Shown: positions 15,971-23,660 of the stretch, piece after piece
How positions within the stretch are numbered: position 1 is the stretch's first letter
Layout of the letters: every line of letters starts with the position of its first letter
DNA from: Hymenobacter sp. PAMC 26628
GTDB lineage: Bacteria; Bacteroidota; Bacteroidia; Cytophagales; Hymenobacteraceae
Direction of reading: 5' to 3'
DNA: 64,000 nucleotides
NCBI RefSeq assembly: GCF_001562275.1
Contig: NZ_CP014304.1
Coordinates: forward strand, 1,426,001 to 1,490,000
Notes under the pieces: model-generated
The model's input: the letters and a program-made list of their open reading frames with translations, nothing else
The model's database searches: none
Told to the model about the DNA's origin: nothing
Program-made: the position numbers and the translations under genes

Positions 15971-17887
15971 ATGATTCGACTGCTTCGCTTGTTGCCGGCA
16001 TTGCTGCTGCTGGCCCTGGCCGCCCGGGCCCAAAGCGTGTTGCCCGTGCAGCCTTTGCCCGCCGACCCCAGCCGCGCGGCCCCCGCCCGGGGCCCCGTGG
16101 TGGCGCGGCGCGGCACGGCCCTGGGGCTGCCGTTTTTTGACGACTTCACGACGCCGCGCGAGGGCAACCCGCGGGTGCAAAACTGGCTGCCCGGCGGCGG
16201 GGCCCTGGTGAACAACCGCCTGCCGGTGCACCCGCTCACGCGGGGCGTGGCCACGCTCGACGGCCTGCGGGCCAACGGCCAGGGCTACGGCAACACGCCG
16301 AATTTCGGGGCCATCGACTCGCTCACGTCGCAGCCCATCGACCTGAGCGGCTACGGCCCCGGCAACGGGGTGTTCCTCACTTTTGCCTGGCAGGAGGGGA
16401 GCGTGGTGGGCCCCTCGGAGCGCAGCAGCGGCAGCACGCCGGTGGCGCTGGAGCTGTTTTTCCTGGACCGCGACGGGCGCTGGGTGTCGCAGTGGAAGCA
16501 GCTGGCCGGCGGGGCGGCGGTAAGCGGCTTCCGGCAAAAAGCCGTGGCCGTGGCCGATGCGCGCTACTTCCACGCGGGCTTTCAATTTCAATTTCAGGCC
16601 ACCGGCAACGTGTCCGTTAGCACCGACGCTTGGAGCCTAGACTACTTCGTGCTGGGCGCCAACCGCACGGCCGCCGATACTACCTACGCCGACCTGGCCA
16701 CCGCCCAGGGCCTGGGCAACCCGCTGCGCCGCTACACGGCCCTGCCTTGGTGGCAGTACAACGCCGCCGCGCCGGCCAGCGAGCTGAACCCCATGCTCAA
16801 CGCCGAAATTACCAACCTCAACCCGGGGCCCATCCCCACGCCCATCAGTTGGACGGGCACGGTGCAGGACGTGGCCGGCGGCTTCCAGGGCACGTGGCTC
16901 ACGGATAGCCGCAGCATTCCGACGCAGCCGCGCCAAACCGTTATCGGGGGCAGCGCCCGCACGGCGCCCCTGCCCACCACCAGCGCCGCCAAGCAGCTGC
17001 GCTACACCCTGGCCCTGAACACCCGCGTGGCCGCTGGCGACCGCACCCTGCCCAACGACACGCTCAGCCGCGACGTGTTCCTCAACGATTACTACGCCTT
17101 CGACGACGGCACGGCCGAGGCCGTGCTGGCGTTGCCGGCCACGTCCACGGGCCCCATCCAGTACCTGGCCTACGCCCTCGACCTCAACCAGCCCGACCAG
17201 GTGAAGGGCGTGCGCCTGTACCCCGTGTTCCTGAACAACGCCCAGGGCGACAACGGGGCCAACCGCAGCGTCACCATCGGGGTGTGGGCCGACGACAAAG
17301 GCCAGCCCGCCGCCACGCCCCTGATGACCCAAACCGCCACGCTACGCAACCCGCTCACCAACCCGTCGGCCGCCGGCCAACCGTTTGTCGACGTGCTGTT
17401 TAGCGCCTCCGTGCCCGTGAGTGGGCGCGTGTACGTGGGCTACGGCCAAACCGCGCGCGGCCAGTTCCTGCCCTACGGCATCGACCTGAACAACCCGCCC
17501 CCCGCCAACACCCTCTGGCGCACCAACCAGGGCACGTGGCTGGCGTTTTCGGCCCTGCCCGCCGGGGCCCCCATGCTGCGCCCGCTGCTCACCAACAACC
17601 AAACGGTAATTACCGCCACCACGCCGCCCGCGGCCGCCGGGGCCCCCGCCGTGTTCTCGCTCTACCCCAATCCGTTGCCCACAGGCGGCACCATCGCGGT
17701 GGCGGGCCCCGCCTTCGCCCGCGCCAGCCTGCTCGATGCCCTGGGCCGCACCATCTGGGAGCAGCCCGCCGCCGAAGCCGGCCGGCCCCAGCTCACGCCC
17801 GGCCGCTTGGCCGCCGGCGTGTACCTGGTGCGCCTGCACCTAGCCAACGGCAGCACCGTAACCCGCCGCCTGGTGGTAAGTGAGTAA
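15971..17887 (+). CDS. Secreted protein with a type IX secretion sorting domain
   Basis: A 638-residue secreted protein. It has an N-terminal signal peptide (MIRLLRLLPALLLLALAARA) and a long middle region without a domain I can name, except a lectin/jelly-roll-like look around residues 35-230. The C-terminal ~75 residues form a type A T9SS sorting domain with FSLYPNPLPTGGTI, LLDALGRTIWE and LAAGVYLVRLHLANGSTVTR RLVVSE. It should cross the outer membrane by the Por/T9SS machinery and be anchored or released. The start ATG at 15971 is chosen because the signal peptide begins there. The earlier ATG at 15944 adds residues unlike a signal sequence. Confidence 0.88.
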   Translation: MIRLLRLLPALLLLALAARAQSVLPVQPLPADPSRAAPARGPVVARRGTALGLPFFDDFTTPREGNPRVQNWLPGGGALVNNRLPVHPLTRGVATLDGLRANGQGYGNTPNFGAIDSLTSQPIDLSGYGPGNGVFLTFAWQEGSVVGPSERSSGSTPVALELFFLDRDGRWVSQWKQLAGGAAVSGFRQKAVAVADARYFHAGFQFQFQATGNVSVSTDAWSLDYFVLGANRTAADTTYADLATAQGLGNPLRRYTALPWWQYNAAAPASELNPMLNAEITNLNPGPIPTPISWTGTVQDVAGGFQGTWLTDSRSIPTQPRQTVIGGSARTAPLPTTSAAKQLRYTLALNTRVAAGDRTLPNDTLSRDVFLNDYYAFDDGTAEAVLALPATSTGPIQYLAYALDLNQPDQVKGVRLYPVFLNNAQGDNGANRSVTIGVWADDKGQPAATPLMTQTATLRNPLTNPSAAGQPFVDVLFSASVPVSGRVYVGYGQTARGQFLPYGIDLNNPPPANTLWRTNQGTWLAFSALPAGAPMLRPLLTNNQTVITATTPPAAAGAPAVFSLYPNPLPTGGTIAVAGPAFARASLLDALGRTIWEQPAAEAGRPQLTPGRLAAGVYLVRLHLANGSTVTRRLVVSE

Positions 17888-17896
17888 GAAAATAAT

Positions 17897-17958
17897 GTAA
17901 AACGGAGTGGGACTCCGTTCAGCGTCCACGCGCCGAACGGAGTCCCACTCCGTTTTAC
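17897..17958. terminator. Perfect 24-bp hairpin between convergent genes
   Basis: GTAAAACGGAGTGGGACTCC GTTC pairs exactly with GAACGGAGTCCCACTCCGTT TTAC around a 14-nt loop. It lies 10 bp after the T9SS gene and before the convergent 17987 gene, so it probably serves both as a bidirectional terminator. Confidence 0.75.
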
Positions 17959-17986
17959 AAACGGCTTGAAGCCGCTGCCCGGGGCC

Positions 17987-18625
17987 CTAGTTCACGAAGG
18001 GCATGTCGAGGTCCTGGCCTAGGCTGGTGAGGGGCGCGTTGGGCACTTGGCCGGTGAGGCGCGTGGTGAGGGCCCGGGCCTCGGCGGGGCTGAACACGTC
18101 CAGTTCGCGCAGCCAAGCCACGCGGCGCAGCTGGGGCTCGATGTTGCCGAGCGGATTCACGGTGCCGTATTCGCGGCGCAGGTAGGTTTTGGCGCGGCGG
18201 TCGAGGGCGGTGGTAAAGTCCTGGAATGCGGCCCGTTCGGCGGGCGTGTCAGCCAGCACCACCTGGGCGCGGGCCGTGTGCAGCACGCGCTGGCTCCACC
18301 AATTGTGCAGCCCGTAGTAGAAAAACACCACCAAGCCCACCCCACCCGCAAACACCCAGCCCCAGGATTCGGCCAGCCACGCGGCCCCGCTTACCTCGCG
18401 GGGCACCAGCGACGTGGCCAGCCACAGGGCCCCAAACAGCAGCCCCATCAGCTGGCGCTGCGGCACCTGGCGGCGGCGCTCGGCGCGCACGGGCAGGATT
18501 TCCTCGTAGGGCATCTCCAGCTCCAGGGCAATGTGGCCGCGGCCATCGCGCTGGCACACGTATAGGCCGTGCTCGCGGAGGGCCAGTAGCGTGGCGCGGG
18601 TAAGCTGGCGTTGCTGAAAATGCAT
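17987..18625 (-). CDS. Conserved-type membrane protein of unknown function
   Basis: A 212-residue protein without a named domain. The N-terminal ~55 residues are soluble and include LTRATLLALREHGLYVCQRD and MPYEEILPV. Two membrane helices lie at about residues 58-76 (LMGLLFGALWLATSLVP) and 86-106 (WGWVFAGGVGLVVFFYYGLH). The C-terminal ~100 residues are soluble and helical and end in DMPFVN. The overall plan (soluble, two helices, soluble) resembles PH-like membrane proteins, but I see no decisive motif. It is a lone gene between a hairpin and a repeat pair. Confidence 0.75.
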   Translation of the reverse strand: MHFQQRQLTRATLLALREHGLYVCQRDGRGHIALELEMPYEEILPVRAERRRQVPQRQLMGLLFGALWLATSLVPREVSGAAWLAESWGWVFAGGVGLVVFFYYGLHNWWSQRVLHTARAQVVLADTPAERAAFQDFTTALDRRAKTYLRREYGTVNPLGNIEPQLRRVAWLRELDVFSPAEARALTTRLTGQVPNAPLTSLGQDLDMPFVN

Positions 18626-18635
18626 GGGCGGTTTA

Positions 18636-18783
18636 GTTGTCAGTTGTTCGTTATTAGTTGTTAGGTGCGAAACGCGTTGAACAGCTTGGCCTTAGCTGCG
18701 AGCTTTTCGTGGCCGATTGTCTAGTCGTTAAATGAAAATCTGTTGATAAAAAACTGACAACTGACAACGAGCAACTGACAACT
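18636..18783. repeat. Inverted repeat of GTTGTCAGTTG type, copy 2
   Basis: The arms at 18636-18664 (GTTGTCAGTTGTTCGTTATT...) and about 18754-18783 (CTGACAACTGACAACGAGCA...) resemble the element at 7468-7544. Here they are separated by about 90 bp of unique sequence. No ORF is present. Confidence 0.7.
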
Positions 18784-18789
18784 AAAAAC

Positions 18790-20061
18790 CTACTTAAACG
18801 GGGAGGGCGTGAAGCAAAGCACAAAAATAACCACCATCATCCAGCCCAGCCATTGGCGGCCGCGGCTCAGGGCCCGGTCGTCGGGCGCGGGCGGGTGGTA
18901 AATGCCCGTGAGCCGGCCCAGCAGCAGCCCAAATACCAGCCAGCCGGGGTTGCCCAGCACGCCCGGCACGGCCGCCGCCACGGCCAGCTGCGCCGCCCAA
19001 ATGCCGGCCGCCAGCAGCAGGCCCTGGCGCGGCGTGGGCAGCGCCCGCCAGCACACCAGCCCCAGGTACAGCGCGTAGGCGGGGCCCCAGTACAGCCACG
19101 TGTCGGGCGCCGAATGCAGCGAAAATAGCCCCAGTCCGGCGTAAAAAATGAAGCCAATGAAAAGCACCCGCGCCAGCCGGTTGAAGCGCCGGGCCCCCAG
19201 CAGGCCGTATAGGATGTGGCCGCCGTCGAGCTGGCCCATCGGCAGCAGGTTCAGGGCCGTGAAGAACAGGGCCAGGGCCCCGGCCAGCAGCACGGGGTAG
19301 TGCAGCAGCTCGTTGGGGTGGGGCAGGCGGGCCGGGTCGGCAAAACCAAATTCGAGCAAGCGGTAGAGCAGCGGCCGGGCCAGGCTGATGCCGTCCGGGG
19401 CCCCCGGCGGGTACACGTACTGCGCGTAATTAGCCCCGTACCGGGCGTACTCGGGGTGAATCTGAAACAGGTAACCGAGCGGCGGCAGGTGCGTGAAGCC
19501 GTAAATCAGCAGCGGCACCGCCACTACGAAGCCCGCCAGGGGCCCCGCCAGCCCAATGTCGAAGAATTCACGCCGCGAGAAAATCCGGTCCTGGATGCGA
19601 ATCACCGCCCCAAACGTGCCCAGCCCCAATGGGAACGGAATGAAGTACGGCAGCGATGTGGCCACCCGGTTGCGCCGCGCCACAAAGTAGTGCCCAAACT
19701 CGTGCACCGTGAGCACGCCCAGAAACGGCAGCGCAAACCACAGCCCGCGCACCCATTCGCCGGGCCCCGGCAGCGGCGGCAGGCCCCACACGCCCAGCGG
19801 CGGCAGGCCCACGTCGCCCCGCGTGAGCTGCACGCCCGCCAGCGTGGTCGTCAGCAGCGTCAGCAAAAACAGCCCCAGGTGGCGGGCGTACACCCGGGCC
19901 GGCGGCTGGGGCAGCCGCTCGTAGCGCCGGAAGCCCCAGCCGGGGCCCCCGTCGGCAGCTTCGGGTGGCGAGGTTAGTAGTTCGGGCAGGAGCAAGGGTA
20001 CCCCGGGGCCCGGCGCGGGGGCAAACTCAGGCAAGGGGGGCGTATTCTCGGGGAAAGGCAC
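18790..20061 (-). CDS. Site-2 protease family (M50) membrane metalloprotease
   Basis: A 423-residue polytopic protein of the M50 family. Zinc ligands are in HEFGHYF (His120, Glu121, His124 by my count). The third ligand is the Asp of NLLPMGQLDGGH near residue 265. A proline-rich N-terminal cytosolic stretch of about 60 residues precedes the first helix, and at least six hydrophobic segments follow. Between helices lie SLPYFIPFPLGLGTFGAVIR and the loop FSRREFFDIGLAGPLAGF, both typical of the plant/bacterial EGY-like group. Its start lies 35 bp inside the end of the upstream HAD gene, so the two are coupled. Substrate is unknown. Confidence 0.92.
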   Translation of the reverse strand: MPFPENTPPLPEFAPAPGPGVPLLLPELLTSPPEAADGGPGWGFRRYERLPQPPARVYARHLGLFLLTLLTTTLAGVQLTRGDVGLPPLGVWGLPPLPGPGEWVRGLWFALPFLGVLTVHEFGHYFVARRNRVATSLPYFIPFPLGLGTFGAVIRIQDRIFSRREFFDIGLAGPLAGFVVAVPLLIYGFTHLPPLGYLFQIHPEYARYGANYAQYVYPPGAPDGISLARPLLYRLLEFGFADPARLPHPNELLHYPVLLAGALALFFTALNLLPMGQLDGGHILYGLLGARRFNRLARVLFIGFIFYAGLGLFSLHSAPDTWLYWGPAYALYLGLVCWRALPTPRQGLLLAAGIWAAQLAVAAAVPGVLGNPGWLVFGLLLGRLTGIYHPPAPDDRALSRGRQWLGWMMVVIFVLCFTPSPFK

Positions 20062-20683
20062 GGAGGGCTTCGGGCAGGGCGGTGGTGAGGGTGAGCGGCG
20101 GGGCCAGGTGCAGCACCCGCAGCCCCAGGCGGCGGGCGGTGGCCACGTGCTGGGGGCTGTCTTCGATGAATAACACGTCTTCGGCCCGCCAGTTCATTTC
20201 GCGCAGCGCGTGCTGGAAAAACGCCTCGCCCGGCTTGCGCAGCCCCACCACCTGCGAGTAGAACACGCGGTCAAGGCAATCGGCAATGCCATTCTTGAAG
20301 CCGTACTGCGCCGCCAGCCGCCGGTTGATTTCGGCAATGTGCAGCGCGTTGGTGTTGGAGAGCAGGGCCGTTTGGTGGCCCTGGCGGCGCAGCTCGGCCA
20401 CCAGGGCCAGGCGCTCGGCGGGCACGTCGAGCAGCAGCGCATGCCACGCCTGGTCAATTTCTTCGTCGGTGGCCGCCAGGTCGTAGGTCGTGCGCAGCCC
20501 GTCGCGGAATTGGGCCGGCGTAAGCTGGCCGGTTTCGAGCTGGTCGAATAGTTCGGCCTGTTCGGCCTGGCTGTATTCCACGGTGCTACCCGCCCGGCTC
20601 AGGCGGCGGAAGGCGGCGGGGGTGCGGGCGTAGTCAATGTCGATGAGGACGCCGCCGAAGTCGAAAAGCAAATGGGGAAGCAT
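20027..20683 (-). CDS. HAD-family hydrolase, HAD-IA subfamily
   Basis: A 218-residue cytoplasmic phosphatase-like HAD enzyme. Motif I is LLFDFGGVLIDIDY. The first Asp is the nucleophile, but the +2 position is Gly instead of the usual Asp, as in the epoxide hydrolase-like/YihX group (DFGGVL). Motif II is LLSNTNALH, the Lys lies in GLRKPGEAFF, and motif III is VLFIEDSPQHVATAR. YihX-type enzymes dephosphorylate alpha-glucose-1-phosphate; that is a family-based guess here. I chose ATG 20683 because MLPHLLFDFGG is the natural start. It overlaps the downstream M50 protease gene by 35 bp. Confidence 0.9.
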   Translation of the reverse strand: MLPHLLFDFGGVLIDIDYARTPAAFRRLSRAGSTVEYSQAEQAELFDQLETGQLTPAQFRDGLRTTYDLAATDEEIDQAWHALLLDVPAERLALVAELRRQGHQTALLSNTNALHIAEINRRLAAQYGFKNGIADCLDRVFYSQVVGLRKPGEAFFQHALREMNWRAEDVLFIEDSPQHVATARRLGLRVLHLAPPLTLTTALPEALRAFPREYAPLA

Positions 20684-20784
20684 AAGGTATAAACGTGGCC
20701 AGCGAGGATGCCGGCCGCTGCACAAAGTTTGCTCCCGCCAGGTGCCTTTGCCCCCGCTTGCGCACGTAATTGCCTTCGCTGGCG

Positions 20785-20792
20785 TATCTTTG
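20785..20792 (+). promoter_or_regulatory. -7 promoter box of the split tRNA gene
   Basis: TATCTTTG matches TAnnTTTG exactly and lies 30 nt before the tRNA 5' end. A small hairpin TGGTAGC...GCTACCA (20799-20819) lies in the leader between the promoter and the tRNA. Confidence 0.65.
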
Positions 20793-20859
20793 AATTGCTG
20801 GTAGCTTCTTTAGCTACCATGCGGGCCTATAGCTCAATCGGTTAGAGCAGCTGACTCAT

Positions 20860-21531
20860 CAACAGGCGTTCTTTGAATTCATGAAACAATGTGTAGTTTG
20901 TGCACAACCCATCGCTGGTCAAAAGCAGAAGTATTGTAGCAATACATGCAAGCAGAAAGACCATTACCACCGGGTGAAAGCGCAAACTAATACGTATCAC
21001 TCGCAAACCCTACGGTCATTGAAGCGCAAGCTGCACTTGATTGAAGAGTTTGGCGGGGGGGTGTCAGAAATGTGGCTACCGTGCCAACGCTGCGGCGTTG
21101 CACTTTCATCATTCCGAGCCGAGTATGAAAAGCATGAAGCTGGACATGCGGGTGCTTTCCAATCGGAATTGGGAAAGTATTGCTGCCGAAGCAAGTAAAT
21201 GTGAACTCCTTTGTTCCAACTGCCACGCGGAAACGCATCATCCCGAACTGACGTTTCAGAATATTCAACGAATGCTTAGCGGTGCCTCCCGGCAGGAAAC
21301 TACGGGATGAGCAGGGGGTTAACTCAGGGAAACCTGTTCGGAGCAAATGGCCCCGATGGCAATCCTGAGCCAAGCCGGGGAACGGTCATGAAAGTACCCG
21401 GAAGGTGCAGAGACTAGGAAGTGAGCAGACCATGCAATACGCTTTCACCAACGCCCCCCACCTACCCTTGCCCCACCAGGCGAGCACGGTGATGAGATAG
21501 TCCAACTACTTCGGGAAACCGGAGGAAAGTG
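20860..21531 (+). ncRNA. Group I self-splicing intron (IC3-like) in the tRNA anticodon loop
   Basis: The 672-nt insertion ends in G before exon 2, as expected for the omega-G. The catalytic core lies after the endonuclease gene. P strand CTCAGG (21323-21328) pairs with CCTGAG (21364-21369) in the Q box AATCCTGAGCC to give P4. The R box GTGCAGAGACTAG (about 21405-21417) and S box GATGAGATAGTCC (21491-21503) pair as GACTA/TAGTC to give P7. Exon 1 ends in U (CAU). A guide candidate is ATGAGCAG at 21307-21314, which pairs with CTCAT and, past a bulge, CTG. It gives U-A rather than the usual U-G at the splice site, so P1 is not settled. P3 and P8 were not resolved. Confidence 0.9.
20881..21310 (+). 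pseudogene. HNH homing endonuclease of the intron, split by a +1 G frameshift
   Basis: Frame 1 from ATG 20881 gives a Cys4 zinc finger (Cys4, Cys7, Cys19, Cys23: MKQCVVCAQPIAGQ, KYCSNTC). A basic helical stretch LRSLKRKLHLIEEFGGG follows. At a run of seven G (21055-21061) the reading frame must shift by one to continue as CQKCGYRANAAALHFHHSEP and KCELLCSNCHAETHHPE, the HNH core with its structural Cys pairs. With six G the two parts join in one ~143-residue protein. The enzyme would cut intronless tRNA genes and so spread the intron. The extra G may be inactivating, a slippage site, or a sequencing error. In the uncorrected frame the protein ends at 21198. Confidence 0.85.
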
Positions 21532-21569
21532 AATCAGCAGGTCCTTGGTTCGATTCCAAGTGGGCCCAC

Positions 21570-21606
21570 AAAAAGGCTTTCCTGCAAGCAGGAAAGCCTT
21601 TTTTGT
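21570..21606 (+). terminator. Intrinsic terminator of the tRNA gene
   Basis: AAAAAGGCTTTCCTGC, loop AAG, then CAGGAAAGCCTTTTTTG. It begins right after the tRNA 3' end, with a T run. Confidence 0.85.
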
Positions 21607-21706
21607 TTTACCGACACTGGGTTGGCGCCCAAAAGCTGCTGAATACCGCCGCTCCACCAGCACAGCTAGGCTATTGCAGTCAATTAATTCGCACCGGGGC
21701 CCCAAC

Positions 21707-23569
21707 CTACCGCACCAGCAGCTCGGCGGGGGGGCTTTTGCGGCCGTTGGGGGCGATGGTGACGGCCCGCACCAGCAGGCGCGCGCCCTGCGGCACGGCC
21801 AGCGGCTTGGTGTAGAGCTCGGTGGTTTCGTCGGGCAGGTGGCCGTCGAGGGTGTAGCGGATTTGAGCCCCCGGCACCAGCGAGCGGAGCGTGAACACGG
21901 CCCGGCCGCCCTGCTTCACGGCGCTGAGGCTGTCGAGGCCCACGGGTTCGGGCACGCGGTAGTTGATGTTTTTAGCGTCGAGGTGGGCAAACTGCTGGCC
22001 CAGGCGCGGCAGAAATTCGGCGTAGTTTTTCTTAGCGGCGGGCGTCCAGGCTACTTCGGCCACGGCCAGCAGCCGCGGGAATAGCATGTACTCCGCCTTC
22101 TGCGGCGTCGCAATGTATTCCGTCCACAGGTTGGCCTGGGGCCCCAGCACGTGCTTTTGTTGTTCGGGCGTCAGCTCTTTCGAGAGTGGATTGTAGCCGT
22201 ACACCTTTTCCAGGGGCAGGTAGTTGCCAATCATCAGCGGCTCGTTGGGGCTGTGGGGCTGCGGGTTCTGGCCGGCGTCGAGGTAGAGGTAGCCGGCGGG
22301 CGTCATCACCACGTCGTTGCCGTGGCGGGCGGCCTCGATGCCGCCCTTCTCGCCGCGCCAACTCATCACGGTGGCCTTGTCGTCGATGCCGCCTTCCAAA
22401 ATTTCGTCCCAGCCGATGAGCTTCTTGCCTTTGCTCGTCAAAAAGGCCTCGATGCGGCGGTTGAACCAGCCCTGCACCTTCTCCACGTCGGTGTAGCCCT
22501 CTTTTTTCATGATGTCCTGCACCGCGGCGCTTTCCTTCCAGCGGGTTTTCGGCGCCTCGTCGCCCCCAATGTGCACGTAGGGCCCCGGAAACAGGGCGCA
22601 CACCTCGGTCAGCACGTCCTCAAAGAAGCGGAACGTAGGCTCGGTTGGGCACACGATGTCGTCGATGACGCCCCACATCGTCCAGGTTTCGTAGGGCCCC
22701 GGCTTGCAGGCCAGCTCGGGGTAGGCGGCCAATATGGCCACCGAGTGGCCCGGCATTTCAATTTCGGGCACGATGGTGACGTAGCGTTTCTGGGCGTAGG
22801 CCACCACCTCGCGGATCTGGTCCTGGGTGTAGAAGCCGCCGTAGGGCGTGCCGTCGTACTTGAACTCGGCGGGCGTTTTGAACGTCTGCTGGGCCCCAAT
22901 CAGTGTTTGTTTGCGGAAGGCGCTGATTTGCGTGAGCTTGGGGTATTTCTTAATTTCGATGCGCCAGCCCTGGTCGTCGGTCAGGTGCCAGTGGAAGGTG
23001 TTGAGCTTGTAGGCGGCCAAAAAGTCGATGTACTTCTTCACGAACTCGACCGGGAAGAAGTGGCGGCACACGTCGAGCATGCCCCCGCGCCACCCAAACG
23101 CCGGCGCGTCGGCAATGCGCACGTAGGGCACGCGCGCGGCGGCCGTGGCCTTGGGTGGCAGCAGTTGCAGCAGCGTCTGGGTGCCGTAGAACAAGCCCGC
23201 GCCGCCCGCCGCCGTAATGCTCACGCCACTTTTATCCACCACCAGCTGGTAGCCTTCGTGGCCCCCGGGGGCCCCGGGCGCGGCCGCGAGCAGCCGGATT
23301 TGCGCGGCCTGGCGGTTGGTCGTCAGGGCCACGGTTTTGCCCAGCGGGGCCAGGAAGCCTTTCAGCAGCTCGGCCACGTTTTGGGCAGCCGGGCCGGCGG
23401 CGTACACGCTGACTTTCTGGGGCAGGGCGTAGGTGCCGGCGCTGGTTTGCACTTCGCGGGGCAGCGGCACCAGGCCCAGTGGGGTGGCGGGCTGCTGCGC
23501 AAGCGCGGGGGCCCCCAGCAGGAGGCCGGTGGTGAGGATAGTACCAAAGCGGGCGGGAAACATCGGCAT
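21707..23569 (-). CDS. Beta-N-acetylhexosaminidase, GH20
   Basis: A 620-residue secreted or periplasmic exo-hexosaminidase that removes terminal GlcNAc or GalNAc from chitooligosaccharides or glycans by substrate-assisted catalysis. A signal peptide (MPMFPARFGTILTTGLLLG APALAQ) is followed by a GH20b domain (PLPREVQTSAGTYALPQKVS, about residues 35-150). The TIM barrel starts at APAFGWRGGMLDVCRHFFPV. The catalytic Asp-Glu pair is in YVHIGGDEAPKTRW (Asp337, Glu338). A small C-terminal domain (about residues 540-620) carries QIRYTLDGHLPDETTELYTK. ATG 23569 is chosen at the signal peptide; 23563 is equally possible. It is the last gene of the minus-strand amino-sugar cluster. Confidence 0.94.
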   Translation of the reverse strand: MPMFPARFGTILTTGLLLGAPALAQQPATPLGLVPLPREVQTSAGTYALPQKVSVYAAGPAAQNVAELLKGFLAPLGKTVALTTNRQAAQIRLLAAAPGAPGGHEGYQLVVDKSGVSITAAGGAGLFYGTQTLLQLLPPKATAAARVPYVRIADAPAFGWRGGMLDVCRHFFPVEFVKKYIDFLAAYKLNTFHWHLTDDQGWRIEIKKYPKLTQISAFRKQTLIGAQQTFKTPAEFKYDGTPYGGFYTQDQIREVVAYAQKRYVTIVPEIEMPGHSVAILAAYPELACKPGPYETWTMWGVIDDIVCPTEPTFRFFEDVLTEVCALFPGPYVHIGGDEAPKTRWKESAAVQDIMKKEGYTDVEKVQGWFNRRIEAFLTSKGKKLIGWDEILEGGIDDKATVMSWRGEKGGIEAARHGNDVVMTPAGYLYLDAGQNPQPHSPNEPLMIGNYLPLEKVYGYNPLSKELTPEQQKHVLGPQANLWTEYIATPQKAEYMLFPRLLAVAEVAWTPAAKKNYAEFLPRLGQQFAHLDAKNINYRVPEPVGLDSLSAVKQGGRAVFTLRSLVPGAQIRYTLDGHLPDETTELYTKPLAVPQGARLLVRAVTIAPNGRKSPPAELLVR

Positions 23570-23660
23570 AAAAAAGAGCAAAAGGTGAGAAAAGCGGGTG
23601 GGCAAAAAGGAAGGTAGCAAGCGGTGCTGCTGCCACAGGAGCTTAGCTGCGTCAAGCTAA

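Larger units (their letters stand above)
20823..21568 (+). tRNA. tRNA with CAU anticodon, probably tRNA-Ile2, interrupted by an intron
   Basis: Exon 1 is 20823-20859 and exon 2 is 21532-21568. Joined they make a normal 74-nt cloverleaf: acceptor GGGCCTA/TGGGCCC, D-stem GCTC/GAGC, anticodon stem GCTGA/TCAGC with loop CTCATAA, and T-arm CTTGG-TTCGATT-CCAAG with discriminator A. The CCA end is not encoded. The intron splits the anticodon loop right after CAT (between positions 36 and 37). G1-C72 excludes initiator tRNA-Met. C4-G69 and C5-G68 are pairs that E. coli TilS uses to recognise tRNA-Ile2, so I favour Ile2 (lysidine-modified CAU, reading AUA) over elongator Met. That choice is inference. 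A strong terminator follows at 21570. Confidence 0.9.

Noticed and set aside
20881..21198. The first half of the intron ORF as a complete small zinc-finger protein
   Set aside because: The second half in the next frame holds the rest of a typical HNH endonuclease in the right order, so a frameshift is the simpler reading.
20850..21540. Reading the split tRNA as tRNA-His (GUG) by splicing after U33
   Set aside because: Exon 2 could supply GUG from the intron end, but A73, no G-1 and the usual omega-G position argue against it. CAU with splicing after position 36 gives a normal tRNA and a standard group I 3' end.
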